Below, in pieces: positions 40,833 through 50,045 of a stretch of DNA of 64,000 bases. Location of the stretch: positions 7,175,001-7,239,000 of the forward strand of contig NZ_CP107964.1 in assembly GCF_041434935.1 (NCBI RefSeq), given 5' to 3'. A model generated the notes under the pieces. That model ran no database searches. It was not told the DNA's origin and worked only from the letters and a program-made list of their open reading frames with translations. How positions within the stretch are numbered: position 1 is the first letter of the stretch; each line of letters starts with the position of its first letter. The translations under genes were made by a program, and so were the position numbers. This stretch comes from Kitasatospora sp. NBC_00374 (GTDB lineage: Bacteria > Actinomycetota > Actinomycetes > Streptomycetales > Streptomycetaceae).

Positions 40833-41543
40833 ATGACGATTGTTCAGCTGATCGGCGGCGGCAGCGAGCCCGCCGGCTTCGCGGACCTCTACGGGCCGTT
40901 CCTCGCGGCGGCCGGGCCCGACCCGGTGGTGGCCTGCGTCCTCGTCGACGAGGGGGAGGCGGCCGAGTACTTCGCGCAGTGGACGGCGCGGCTGCGGGCC
41001 GCCGGCCCGTGCCGGCCGCGGCTGGTCGCGGTGCCGATCGGCGGCAGCCCGGACCTGACGGCGCTGGACGGCGCCGACGCGGTCCTGGTCGGCGGCGGGC
41101 TGACCCCCGCCTACCAGGCCGCGCTGGCCGGCCCGTTGGCCGACTACCTGGCCGGGCGTCCGCTCCCGTACGCCGGCTTCTCGGCCGGCGCCGCGATCGC
41201 CGCCGACCGGGCCGTGGTCGGCGGGTGGCTCGCGGACGGCGTCCAGCTGTGCGCGGAGGAGACCGGCGAGGACCTGGACGAGATCGAGGTCCGCCCGGGC
41301 CTCGGCCTGGTGGACTTCACCGTCGACGTGCACGCCGCCCAGTGGGGCACCCTGCCCCGGCTGGTCGAGGCGGTGGCCCGGGGCGAGGCCGAGCGGGGCG
41401 TGGCGATCGACGAGAACACCGCGCTCTCGGTGAGCGGCGGCGAGGCCGAGGTGCGCGGGCTGGGCCGGGTCCACCTGGTGGCGCGGGCCGCCGGCGCCGT
41501 CACCGTCCGCGCGTTCCGGGCGGGGGAGCGGCTGCCGCTGTGA
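40833..41543 (+). CDS. peptidase E / cyanophycinase-like protein (family S51, class I glutamine amidotransferase-like fold)
   Basis: A 236-residue protein with the S51 nucleophile elbow GFSAGAAIAAD, catalytic Ser117. The N-terminus VQLIGGGSEPAGFADLYGPF and GADAVLVGGGLTPAY are family features, and later His in FTVDVHAAQWGTLPRLV fits the family His. S51 enzymes cleave Asp-X dipeptides or cyanophycin. The ATG begins the domain directly; the open frame upstream is the LuxR remnant, so a longer fused protein cannot be excluded but no start supports it. Confidence 0.88.
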   Translation: MTIVQLIGGGSEPAGFADLYGPFLAAAGPDPVVACVLVDEGEAAEYFAQWTARLRAAGPCRPRLVAVPIGGSPDLTALDGADAVLVGGGLTPAYQAALAGPLADYLAGRPLPYAGFSAGAAIAADRAVVGGWLADGVQLCAEETGEDLDEIEVRPGLGLVDFTVDVHAAQWGTLPRLVEAVARGEAERGVAIDENTALSVSGGEAEVRGLGRVHLVARAAGAVTVRAFRAGERLPL

Positions 41544-41559
41544 GGCGGCCCGCGCCGGG

Positions 41560-42225
41560 CTACTCGTAGCGGTGCAGCAGCGACTCCTCCTCGGCGCGCA
41601 GGATCTGCTCCAGGGTCAGCGACGGATTCCCCAGGTGCGCGAGGGTGACCTCGGCGGAGCTGGGCGCGGCGTCGGCGGCGAGCCAGTTCTCCGGCTTCCA
41701 GGCGGAGCTGCGCAGGAAGGCCTTCGGGCAGTGCCCGTACACCTCCTCGGCCTCGACCACGATGGCGCTGCGCGGCGGCTTGCCGACGGCGGTCAGCTGC
41801 TCCAGGAGCCGGGGGTCGCTGGACACGCAGGCCCGGCCGTTGACCCGCAGGGTGGCCTCCCGCCCGGGGATGACGAAGATCAGGCCGACCCGGCCGGTCT
41901 CCACGATGTTGTGCAGCGAGTCGAGCCGCCGGTTGCCGGTGGCGTCGGGCAGGGCCAGGGTGAACTCGTCCAGGACGGCGACGAATCCGGGCGGGCCGCC
42001 GCGCGGTGTCACGTCGCAGCGGCCGTCCGCGCCCGCGCTCGCCACGAAGACCAGCGAGGACCGGCCGATCACCTTGCGGGCGACCTCGTGGATCCGGTCG
42101 ACCTCCTTGTGGCGGACGAGCTCGCTCGGCAGTTCGTACAGCTCGCGCAGTCCGGCGGTCTCCCGCACGGCGGCGGCGTCGAGAGCGGCGAAGACGGGGC
42201 TGCGGTGCTCTGGTTCGGTGGTCAC
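41560..42225 (-). CDS. PPOX-type FMN flavoprotein, MSMEG_1061-like
   Basis: A 221-residue split-barrel flavoprotein. Landmarks are RSSLVFVASAGADGRCDVTPRGG, LALPDATGNRRLDSLHNIVE and GLIFVIPGREATLRVNGRA, which define the MSMEG_1061-type branch of the PPOX superfamily, together with the long C-terminal helical region HCPKAFLRSSAWKPENW. It probably reduces or oxidises a small molecule with FMN. The GTG start lies in a divergent arrangement with the SMP-30 lactonase. The gene is convergent with the S51 gene, 16 bases apart. Confidence 0.88.
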   Translation of the reverse strand: MTTEPEHRSPVFAALDAAAVRETAGLRELYELPSELVRHKEVDRIHEVARKVIGRSSLVFVASAGADGRCDVTPRGGPPGFVAVLDEFTLALPDATGNRRLDSLHNIVETGRVGLIFVIPGREATLRVNGRACVSSDPRLLEQLTAVGKPPRSAIVVEAEEVYGHCPKAFLRSSAWKPENWLAADAAPSSAEVTLAHLGNPSLTLEQILRAEEESLLHRYE

Positions 42226-42380
42226 GTCCCCCGAACCTACGCGACCGGTGATCTTGGGGGAACCCCCCGGGTACGGACGGCCCTTGCGGCCCGGGACGCG
42301 TGGGCGACCACGCCCGTATCCTGGCGGCCTGCCCTCGACGGCGGGGCCGCTCCCGCCGTCCGCCCGGAGGTGAACGTCCG

Positions 42381-43202
42381 TTGAGGCCCGAACCCGTCGA
42401 CGACCGGATCAGCGAGCTGGGCGAGGGCCCGGTCTGGGACGCCCGCACCGGCACCCTGCGCTGGGTGGACATCCCGGCCGGCCTGGTCCTCGGCACCGAC
42501 GGCACCGCGCTGCGGCTTCCGCCGCCCGCCTGCGCCGTCCTGCCCACCACCGACGGCTGGGCCGCCGTGCTGGGCGACCGGGTGGTGGCCCTCGACGGCG
42601 CGGCCGAGACCCCGGTGCCGCTGGGCGGGGCGAGCCGCTGCAACGACGCCAAGACCGATCCGGCGGGCCGGATCTGGCTCGGCACGATGGCCTCCGAGGA
42701 CCGGCCCGGACGCGGCTGCCTCTACCGCCTGGACGGGACGCGGGCGCGCGCGGTGATCCCCGGGGCGGGGATCTCCAACGGCCTCGGCTGGAGCCCGGAC
42801 GGCCGCCGGATGTACTGGATCGACACCCCCACCCGCCGGGTGGACGTGCTGGACTTCGACCCGGCGGACGGCTCCGTCCGCCGCCGCCGCCCGCTGGTCG
42901 CCGTCCCCGGAGGCCTGCCGGACGGCCTGTGCGTGGACGCGGAGGGCGCCCTGTGGGTCGCGCTGTGGGGCGGCTCGGCGCTGCACCGTTACACCCCGGA
43001 CGGCGTGCTGGACACCGTGCTGCCGACCGGGGTCTCGCATCCGACCAGCTGTGCGTTGGGCGGCCCGGACCTGCGCACCCTCTACATCACCACCGCCCGC
43101 CGGCCGGCCGGGGACGGCGCTCCCTCCCCGCACGCGGGGAAGTTGCACGCCGTGCGGGTGCCCGTACCCGGTCTGCCGCCGACCCTCGCGGTATTCCCGT
43201 GA
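42381..43202 (+). CDS. SMP-30/gluconolactonase family protein
   Basis: A 273-residue six-bladed propeller hydrolase. Metal ligands are recognisable: Glu in SELGEGPVW, Asn in SRCNDAKTDPAGRIWLGTM, Asn in SNGLGWSPDGRRMYWIDT and Asp in PDGLCVDAEGALWVA. Family members open sugar lactones. The TTG start is chosen because GGAGGTG lies 9 bases upstream and nothing family-like precedes it. No sugar-catabolic genes adjoin. Confidence 0.9.
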   Translation: MRPEPVDDRISELGEGPVWDARTGTLRWVDIPAGLVLGTDGTALRLPPPACAVLPTTDGWAAVLGDRVVALDGAAETPVPLGGASRCNDAKTDPAGRIWLGTMASEDRPGRGCLYRLDGTRARAVIPGAGISNGLGWSPDGRRMYWIDTPTRRVDVLDFDPADGSVRRRRPLVAVPGGLPDGLCVDAEGALWVALWGGSALHRYTPDGVLDTVLPTGVSHPTSCALGGPDLRTLYITTARRPAGDGAPSPHAGKLHAVRVPVPGLPPTLAVFP

Positions 43203-43294
43203 GCGCACGGTCGCGGAGTGAAGCAGGCCACATGACAAAGGTCTGCTACCGGGCGGCCGATCATGGCAGAATGACGGCAGTAGTAGCAGTGACG

Positions 43295-43430
43295 TTCAGC
43301 GCACTCCGGGGTCGGTGAAAATCCGAACCGGCGGTTACAGTCCGCGACCCGTCCGCAGCCAGCGGCCGGTTGACCAGGTGAAATTCCTGGACCGACGGTT
43401 AAAGTCCGGATGGGAGGCGTGCGCGGCGGA
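43295..43430 (+). ncRNA. FMN riboswitch (RFN element)
   Basis: The conserved FMN aptamer is fully readable: GCACTCCGGGGTCGGTGAAA, AATCCGAACCGGCGGTTACA, GTCCGCGACCC, the variable stem, GGTTGACCAGGTGAAATTCC, TGGACCGACGGTTAAAGTCC and GGATGGGAGGCGTGCGC. Closing stem P1 pairs GCGCAC with GTGCGC. It lies 160 bases upstream of ribE and should lower expression of the riboflavin operon when FMN is plentiful. Confidence 0.97.
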
Positions 43431-43439
43431 TCAGTACGT

Positions 43440-43463
43440 CCACGGCTTGTCCGCAAGCCGTGG
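43440..43463 (+). promoter_or_regulatory. hairpin in the FMN riboswitch expression platform
   Basis: CCACGGCTTG and CAAGCCGTGG form a perfect 10-bp stem with a TCCG loop, starting just after the aptamer. It lacks a U-run and leaves 130 bases to ribE, so it may be a Rho-dependent or structural switch element rather than a simple terminator. Confidence 0.55.
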
Positions 43464-43592
43464 CGCAGGTGCGACAGGAGAGCTCTCGTTCGGCGACGGT
43501 GCCGAGCCGGGGGGTGGCTCCACGTACCGCTGTCCGCGTCATCTCCCGTCTGCCGCCCCGGAGTCCGCGCCCCAAGCGCGAGGAGAACCCGG

Positions 43593-44258
43593 GTGTTCAC
43601 CGGCATCATCGAAGAGCTCGGCGAGGTCGTCTCCATCGAGGAGATCGGCGATTCCTCGCGAATCCGCCTGCGTGGCCCGGTGGTCTGTTCGGACGCCCGG
43701 CACGGCGACTCCATCGCGGTCAACGGCGTCTGCCTGACCGTGCTCGACCGCCCCGAGCAACTGGCCGAGGGCACCGGCGAGTTCAGCGCCGACGTGATGG
43801 CCGAGACGCTGCACCGCTCCAGCCTCGGCGTCCTGAAGCCCGGCTCCCGGGTCAACCTGGAGCGCGCCATGTCGCTCGGCGCCAGGCTCGGCGGCCACCT
43901 CGTCCAGGGCCATGTGGACGCCACCGGCACCCTGCTCTCCCGCGAGCCCGGCGACCTGGACGCCGACGGCACCCCGCGCTGGGAGGTGCTGCGATTCTCG
44001 CTGCCGCGGAGCATCACCCGCTACCTGGTGGAGAAGGGCTCGATCACCGTCGACGGCGTCAGCCTGACCGTGGTCGAGGCCGCCCTCGACTCCTTCACCG
44101 TCTCGCTCATCCCGGCCACCCTCGAACTGACCACGCTCGGCGCCAAGGCCGTCGGCGACCCGGTCAACCTGGAGGTGGACGTCCTGGCCAAGTACGTCGA
44201 GCGGCTGCTCGACACCCGCACCCTGCCCGCCGCACTCACTCCCAAGGACGCCTCGTGA
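43593..44258 (+). CDS. ribE: riboflavin synthase
   Basis: A 221-residue lumazine-binding protein with two homologous barrels. Barrel 1 starts MFTGIIEELGEVVSIEE and has SIAVNGVCLTV; barrel 2 has GHLVQGHVDATGTL and SITVDGVSLTVV. These duplications and the N-terminal FTGIIEE define riboflavin synthase, which dismutates two 6,7-dimethyl-8-ribityllumazine molecules to riboflavin. The GTG start follows GGAGAA. First gene behind the FMN riboswitch; it overlaps pnuX by 4 bases. Confidence 0.97.
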   Translation: MFTGIIEELGEVVSIEEIGDSSRIRLRGPVVCSDARHGDSIAVNGVCLTVLDRPEQLAEGTGEFSADVMAETLHRSSLGVLKPGSRVNLERAMSLGARLGGHLVQGHVDATGTLLSREPGDLDADGTPRWEVLRFSLPRSITRYLVEKGSITVDGVSLTVVEAALDSFTVSLIPATLELTTLGAKAVGDPVNLEVDVLAKYVERLLDTRTLPAALTPKDAS

Positions 44259-44904
44259 ACTGGCTCAGCGGCACCGCGTTCACCGCCTTCGGCCAGCACG
44301 TGGTCTGGGCGGACATGCTCGGCAACCTGCTCGGCCTCGGCGGCCTCGCGCTCGGCTGGCGCCGCTCGGTGTGGAGCTGGCCGGTCCAGCTGCTCTCCGG
44401 CGCCGTCCTGATCGCCGCGTACCTCGGCGGTGACGCGCCCAACCCCGGGCTGATCGGCAAGCAGGTGATCGTGATCGCCGCCGCGGCCTGGGGCTGGACG
44501 CGCTGGCAGCAGGGCCGGCGGTCGGCCGGCGAGATCGCCGTCCGGTTCGCCACCTGGCGTGAACGGGCCGTCCTCACCGCCGCGCTGGCCCTCGGCACGC
44601 TCGCCCTGGCAGGCCTCTACTTCGCCAACCCGAGCTGGTCCTGGAGCCCGTGGGCGGACGCCTACATCTTCGTCGGCACACTGGCCGCGATGTACGCCCA
44701 GGCCCGCGGGTGGATCGAGTTCTGGTTCGCCTGGATCGCCGTCGACGTGGTCGGCGTCCCGCTCGCCTTCAACAGCGGCTACGCGTTCTCCGGCCTGACC
44801 TACAGCATCTACTTCGTCCTGGTGCTGCTGGGCCTGCGCGCCTGGTGGCAGCGCACCCGCACCTCCCGTCCCGTCAGCGTCAACATCCCTCAGGGAGCCA
44901 CGGC

Positions 44905-44908
<4 letters not shown>
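44255..44908 (+). CDS. pnuX: PnuC-family transporter in the riboflavin operon (PnuX-like riboflavin transporter)
   Basis: A 217-residue membrane protein with about seven helices. It has the PnuC-family features W-rich motif in SVWSWPVQLLSG, the WxxW of AAWGWTRWQQG and the C-terminal WIEFWFAWIAVDVVGVPL. PnuC homologues in FMN-riboswitch operons of actinobacteria (PnuX) carry riboflavin by facilitated diffusion, not nicotinamide mononucleotide; here the gene lies between ribE and ribBA with 4-base overlaps on both sides, so that function is the better call. Confidence 0.85.
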
Positions 44909-46170
<1,262 letters not shown>

Positions 46171-46213
46171 GCACCCCCTTCCCACCCCTCTACAGCGAAC
46201 AGGAAGTACCGAC

Positions 46214-46699
46214 GTGAGCGGCCACGGAGCCCCTGAGCTGACCCTGAAGAACTGCGCCGACCTGCGGGTCGCGGTGATCGCCGCGCAGTGGCACGACCAG
46301 GTCATGAACGGCCTTCTGGACGGCGCCCACCGGGCGCTGAAGGAGCTCGGCATCGACGAGCCCACCGTGGTCCGTGTCCCGGGCACCTTCGAGCTGCCGG
46401 TCGCCGCCAAGCAGCTGGCCGGCCGCGGCTACGACGCCGTGGTCGCGCTCGGCGTGGTGATCCGCGGCGGCACCCCGCACTTCGACTACGTCTGCCAGGC
46501 CGCGACCCTCGGCCTCACCCAGGTCGCCGTGGACACCGGCGTCCCGGTCGGCTTCGGCGTGCTCACCTGCGACAACGAGGAGCAGGCGATCGACCGCGCG
46601 GGCCTGCCCGGCTCCGCCGAGGACAAGGGCCACGAGGCGGTCACCGCGGCCGTCGCCACCGCGGTCGCGCTGCGCTCGGTCTCCGAGCCCTGGCGGTGA
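46214..46699 (+). CDS. ribH: 6,7-dimethyl-8-ribityllumazine synthase
   Basis: A 161-residue lumazine synthase. Typical elements are VAVIAAQWHDQVMNGLLDGA, VPGTFELPVAAKQLA, ALGVVIRGGTPHFDYVC (the catalytic His is in PHFDYV) and PVGFGVLTCDNEEQAIDRAG. It assembles into icosahedral or pentameric shells and makes the lumazine used by RibE. It begins 43 bases after ribBA, the only real gap in the operon, so it still belongs to it. Confidence 0.97.
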   Translation: MSGHGAPELTLKNCADLRVAVIAAQWHDQVMNGLLDGAHRALKELGIDEPTVVRVPGTFELPVAAKQLAGRGYDAVVALGVVIRGGTPHFDYVCQAATLGLTQVAVDTGVPVGFGVLTCDNEEQAIDRAGLPGSAEDKGHEAVTAAVATAVALRSVSEPWR

Positions 46700-46710
46700 C
46701 GCCCCCGGTC

Positions 46711-46736
46711 GCCGGGCCGCCCACGGGCAGCCCGGC
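46711..46736 (+). terminator. weak hairpin after ribH
   Basis: GCCGGGC and GCCCGGC form a 7-bp stem with a 12-base loop, 11 bases after the ribH stop. It may terminate the riboflavin operon before hisE. Confidence 0.4.
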
Positions 46737-46796
46737 GGCCGTCCAAAGTACTGTCCACTGTGCGGAACTGTTTACCGGAGCCTCGCCGGCAGGCCG

Positions 46797-46812
46797 TAAG
46801 GTGAGCTCATCA
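46797..46812 (+). promoter_or_regulatory. promoter candidate of hisE-hisG
   Basis: A TAAGGT -10 hexamer ends 9 bases before the hisE ATG, which suggests a leaderless or nearly leaderless mRNA. A TTTACC 20 bases earlier is a poor -35. Confidence 0.4.
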
Positions 46813-47084
46813 TGGCTTCCAAGACATTCGAGGAGCTCTTCTCCGAGCTCCAGCAGAAGGCCGCCTCCGGCGACCCCTCGTCCTCCCGTACCGCGCAGCT
46901 CGTCCAGCAGGGCGTCCATGCGATCGGCAAGAAGGTCGTCGAGGAGGCCGCCGAGGTGTGGATGGCCGCCGAGCACGAGTCCGACGAGCGGACGGCCGAG
47001 GAGATCTCCCAGCTCCTCTACCACCTTCAGGTGATGATGGTCGCCCGCGGGTTGACGCTCGACGACGTCTACTCGCACCTCTGA
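46812..47084 (+). CDS. hisE: phosphoribosyl-ATP pyrophosphatase
   Basis: A 90-residue all-helical pyrophosphohydrolase of the MazG-like fold. The helices KTFEELFSELQQKA and KKVVEEAAEVWMAAEHES carry the E-x-x-E metal site, followed by AEEISQLLYHLQVMMVARGL, with the E-x-x-D-x-x-x-H type pattern of HisE. It removes pyrophosphate from phosphoribosyl-ATP in step two of histidine synthesis. Here it is a separate protein just ahead of hisG, the usual actinobacterial arrangement. Confidence 0.95.
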   Translation: MASKTFEELFSELQQKAASGDPSSSRTAQLVQQGVHAIGKKVVEEAAEVWMAAEHESDERTAEEISQLLYHLQVMMVARGLTLDDVYSHL

Positions 47085-47147
47085 GCCGCGGCCACTGTGT
47101 CCAGTCCGGTCCCACCCGTCACACCCCCAGCGAAGGAACCTCCGCTC

Positions 47148-47996
47148 ATGCTGCGCATCGCCGTCCCCAACAAGGGTTCGCTCTCGGGTCCCGCGGCGGA
47201 GATGCTCCATGAGGCCGGCTACCGCCAGCGCAAGGACCCCAAGGAACTGGTCCTGGTCGACCCGGGCAACCAGGTCGAGTTCTTCTTCCTGCGGCCCCGC
47301 GACATCGCCGTCTACGTCGGCTCCGGCCGCCTCGACGTCGGCATCACCGGCCGTGACCTGCTGCTGGACTCCGCCTCCGACGCCGAGGAGGTGCTGGCGC
47401 TCGGCTTCAGCGGCTCCACCTTCCGGTTCGCCAAGCCGGTCGGCCTGGCGGTGGAGGACGTCCAGGGCCTGGAGGGGCTGCGGATCGCCACCTCGTACAC
47501 CGGCCTGGTCGAGCAGCACCTGGCCGAGCAGGGCGTGAAGGCGACCGTGACCAAGCTCGACGGCGCGGTCGAGACCGCGGTCCAGCTCGGGGTCGCCGAC
47601 GTGATCGCCGACGTGGTGGAGACCGGCACCAGCCTGCGCAACGCGGGTCTGGAGGTCTTCGGGGAGCCGATCCTGGTCTCCGACGCCGTCGTGATCCGGC
47701 CCAAGGGCGCCGGCGAGGACACCCGGGTCGAGCAGTTCATGCGCAGGCTGCAGGGCGTGCTGGTGGCCCGCCGCTACGTGCTGATGGACTACGACATCCG
47801 GGCCGAGAAGGTCTCCGAGGCCGTCGCCCTCACCCCGGGCCTGGAGTCGCCGACCGTCTCCCCGCTGCACACCGAGGGTTGGGTGGCCGTCCGGTCGATG
47901 GTGCTCCGCAAGGAGGCCCAGCAGATCATGGACGACCTCTGGAGCATCGGCGCCCGGGCCATCCTGGTGACCAACATCCACGCCTGCCGCCTCTGA
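47148..47996 (+). CDS. hisG: ATP phosphoribosyltransferase, long form
   Basis: A 282-residue long-form HisG. The catalytic part opens with MLRIAVPNKGSLSGPA, carries GRLDVGITGRDLLLD and the phosphate loop DVVETGTSLRNAGL. The C-terminal about 75 residues (SPTVSPLHTEGWVAVRSMV) are the ferredoxin-like histidine-binding domain that gives feedback inhibition and makes HisZ unnecessary. First step of histidine synthesis. It follows hisE by 63 bases, and a strong terminator follows. Confidence 0.96.
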   Translation: MLRIAVPNKGSLSGPAAEMLHEAGYRQRKDPKELVLVDPGNQVEFFFLRPRDIAVYVGSGRLDVGITGRDLLLDSASDAEEVLALGFSGSTFRFAKPVGLAVEDVQGLEGLRIATSYTGLVEQHLAEQGVKATVTKLDGAVETAVQLGVADVIADVVETGTSLRNAGLEVFGEPILVSDAVVIRPKGAGEDTRVEQFMRRLQGVLVARRYVLMDYDIRAEKVSEAVALTPGLESPTVSPLHTEGWVAVRSMVLRKEAQQIMDDLWSIGARAILVTNIHACRL

Positions 47997-48007
47997 CAGC
48001 ACACTTC

Positions 48008-48041
48008 GCGGGCGGGGGTCCAAGGCCGGACCTCCGCCCGC
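48008..48041 (+). terminator. terminator after hisG
   Basis: A 14-bp stem with one G-U pair (arm GCGGGCGGGGGTCC) and loop AAGGCC starts 11 bases after the hisG stop and is followed by TTCCCC. Confidence 0.85.
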
Positions 48042-48065
48042 TTCCCCGTTCCTCTGGAGCCCCAC

Positions 48066-48503
48066 GTGTCCACCCCCGCCCCACTTCCCGTCACCTGGGC
48101 CCCCCGCCGCACCCGGGCCGTACTGCTGCCGCTGTGCGTGCTGCTGGTGGTCCTCTTCACCGCGATGGCGTTCGCGCTGCCCGCCAACTGGCACCTGAAC
48201 GACCGGGTGGCGATGGTGGTGACCGGCCTGCTGTTCGCCGGGGTCGCGCTGATGCTGGCCCGGCCGCAGGTGCGCGCCGACGCCGAGGGCGTCACCGTGG
48301 TCAACTTCGTCCGCAGCCGCCGGCTGGCCTGGGCGGAGATCGTCCGGGTCAACTTCCGGGCCGGCGACCCCTGGGTGACGCTCGATCTGGCCGACGGCAC
48401 CGCGCTGGCCGCGGTCGGCATCCAGGCGGGCGGCGGACGGGACCGCGCCATCGCGGCCGCCCGCACCCTGCGCGACCTGGTCGAGCAGCACCACACGCGC
48501 TGA
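48066..48503 (+). CDS. membrane-anchored PH-domain protein
   Basis: A 145-residue protein with two membrane helices (LLPLCVLLVVLFTAMAFAL and VAMVVTGLLFAGVALMLA) and a C-terminal bacterial PH-like domain, visible in VRADAEGVTVVNFVRSRRLA then WAEIVRVNFRAGDPWVTL. This architecture is common in actinobacteria next to hisG, with no known biochemical role. The GTG start lies 25 bases after the hisG terminator stem, so it may be read separately. Confidence 0.82.
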   Translation: MSTPAPLPVTWAPRRTRAVLLPLCVLLVVLFTAMAFALPANWHLNDRVAMVVTGLLFAGVALMLARPQVRADAEGVTVVNFVRSRRLAWAEIVRVNFRAGDPWVTLDLADGTALAAVGIQAGGGRDRAIAAARTLRDLVEQHHTR

Positions 48504-48540
48504 ACCCGCCCGGCGTGCCGCTCCCGGGGTACCGAACAAG

Positions 48541-48710
48541 ATCCCTACACTCGTTCGGGTATCGTCTACGCTGGTTAAAGCCGGGGCAAAGCATGCCCGG
48601 GCCGCCACGAGCCCATCCCGACCTGAGGAGTGACACCTCCCCTCGATGGACGATCCGTCCGGTAGTCCCAGCGCCGCCCAGCCCCAGACGCACGGAAGGC
48701 GGGCGGCCCA
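48541..48710 (+). other. structured leader candidate of the CNNM genes
   Basis: No gene. It contains a TATCGT -10-like hexamer, a hairpin CCGGGGC-loop-GCCCGG, and GAGG-N7-CCTC. The remaining pairing possibilities suggest an RNA leader of about 140 bases before a transporter-like gene. I could not match it to M-box, yybP-ykoY or another known riboswitch. Confidence 0.3.
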
Positions 48711-50045
48711 GTGACCACCGCCTGGCTCATGCTCGCCGCGGCCGTGCTGCTCATCCTGGCCAACGGCCTCTTCGTGGCCGCCGAGTTCGCCTTCGTCACC
48801 GTGGAACGCGGTGAGGTCGAACGTGCCGCCGCCGCCGGCGACCGCCGCGCGGCCGGCGTCCTCAAGGCCCTGCGCAAGCTGTCCTTCCAGCTCTCCGGAG
48901 CCCAGCTCGGCATCACCGTCACCTCCCTGGTGGTCGGCATGCTCGCCGAGCCCGCGCTCTCCGAACTGCTCACCCCGGTGCTGACCGCCCTGGGCATCTC
49001 GCTCTCCGCCGCCACCGGCATCGCGCTGGCCACCGGCCTGGTGCTCGCCACCGTGGTGCAGATGGTGATCGGCGAGCTGGTCCCCAAGAACTGGGCGATC
49101 GCCCGCCCGCTCCAGGTCGCCTACGCCGTGGTGGGCCCGCAGCGGGCCTTCTCGACCGTCTGCCGCCCGCTGATCACCGTCCTGAACGGCTCCGCCGACC
49201 GGCTGGTCCGGGCGATCGGCATCGAGCCCCAGGAGGAGCTCGGCCACGCCCGTACCCCGGCCGAACTGGTCGCGCTCGCCCGTCACTCGGCCCGCGCCGG
49301 CGCCATAGACCAGGAGTCGGCCACCCTGTTCGTGAAGACCCTCGGCCTCGGCCAGCTGACCGCCGAGTCCGTGATGACCCCCCGGGTCGCGGTCTCCGCG
49401 CTCCAGCGGGACGCCGGCGCCGCCGACGTGATCAACCTGACCCGCGCCACCGGCCTGTCCCGCTTCCCGGTCTACGGCGACAGCCTGGACGAGGTCATCG
49501 GCACGGTCACGCTCAAGGACGCCCTCGCCGTCCCGCCCGAGCGCCGGGCCGCCACCCGGGTCGCGAGCATCTGCGTCCCGCCGCTGCTCGTCCCCGAGAC
49601 GCTGCCCGCCGAGCGCCTGCTCGACCTGCTGCGACGTCAGCAGCCGATGGCCATCGTGGTCGACGAGTACGGCGGCACCGCCGGCGTCGCCACCATCGAG
49701 GACATCGTCGAGGAGGTGGTCGGCGAGGTGCAGGACGAGCACGACCCCGCCGACGTCCCCGACCTGCGCCCGCTGCCCCCGGCCGACGGCATGCCGGTCT
49801 GGGAGGCCGACGGCCGGGCCCGGACCGACCAGCTGGAGGTCATCGGCCTGCACGCCCCCGAGGGCCCGTACGAGACGCTCGGCGGCCTGCTCGCCGACCT
49901 GCTCGGCAAGCTCCCCGAGGTCGGCGAGGAGGCCGAGCTGCCGGGCTGGCGGTTCACCGTGCTCGCCGTCGACCGCCACCGCACCAGCCGGGTGGAGATC
50001 CGGCGCATCCGAGACGACCGGTACGACGAGGACGAGACCCGATGA
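48711..50045 (+). CDS. CNNM/CorC-family membrane protein (DUF21 + CBS pair + CorC_HlyC)
   Basis: A 444-residue protein in the order DUF21 membrane domain (about 1-190, with NGLFVAAEFAFVTVERGEVE and QLGITVTSLVVG), linker, CBS pair (about 215-345, SVMTPRVAVSALQRDAGA and IVVDEYGGTAGVATIEDIVEE) and the CorC_HlyC domain (about 355-430). CNNM proteins export or sense magnesium and other divalent ions, with nucleotide control through the CBS pair. The family was once called hemolysin, without evidence. The GTG start follows GGAAGG. It overlaps its paralogue by 4 bases, so a heterodimer is likely. Confidence 0.92.
   Translation: MTTAWLMLAAAVLLILANGLFVAAEFAFVTVERGEVERAAAAGDRRAAGVLKALRKLSFQLSGAQLGITVTSLVVGMLAEPALSELLTPVLTALGISLSAATGIALATGLVLATVVQMVIGELVPKNWAIARPLQVAYAVVGPQRAFSTVCRPLITVLNGSADRLVRAIGIEPQEELGHARTPAELVALARHSARAGAIDQESATLFVKTLGLGQLTAESVMTPRVAVSALQRDAGAADVINLTRATGLSRFPVYGDSLDEVIGTVTLKDALAVPPERRAATRVASICVPPLLVPETLPAERLLDLLRRQQPMAIVVDEYGGTAGVATIEDIVEEVVGEVQDEHDPADVPDLRPLPPADGMPVWEADGRARTDQLEVIGLHAPEGPYETLGGLLADLLGKLPEVGEEAELPGWRFTVLAVDRHRTSRVEIRRIRDDRYDEDETR

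Noticed and set aside
48541..48710. GEMM or M-box riboswitch before the CNNM genes
   Set aside because: GGGGCAAAGC only superficially resembles a GEMM core, and the tetraloop-receptor and other conserved parts are missing.
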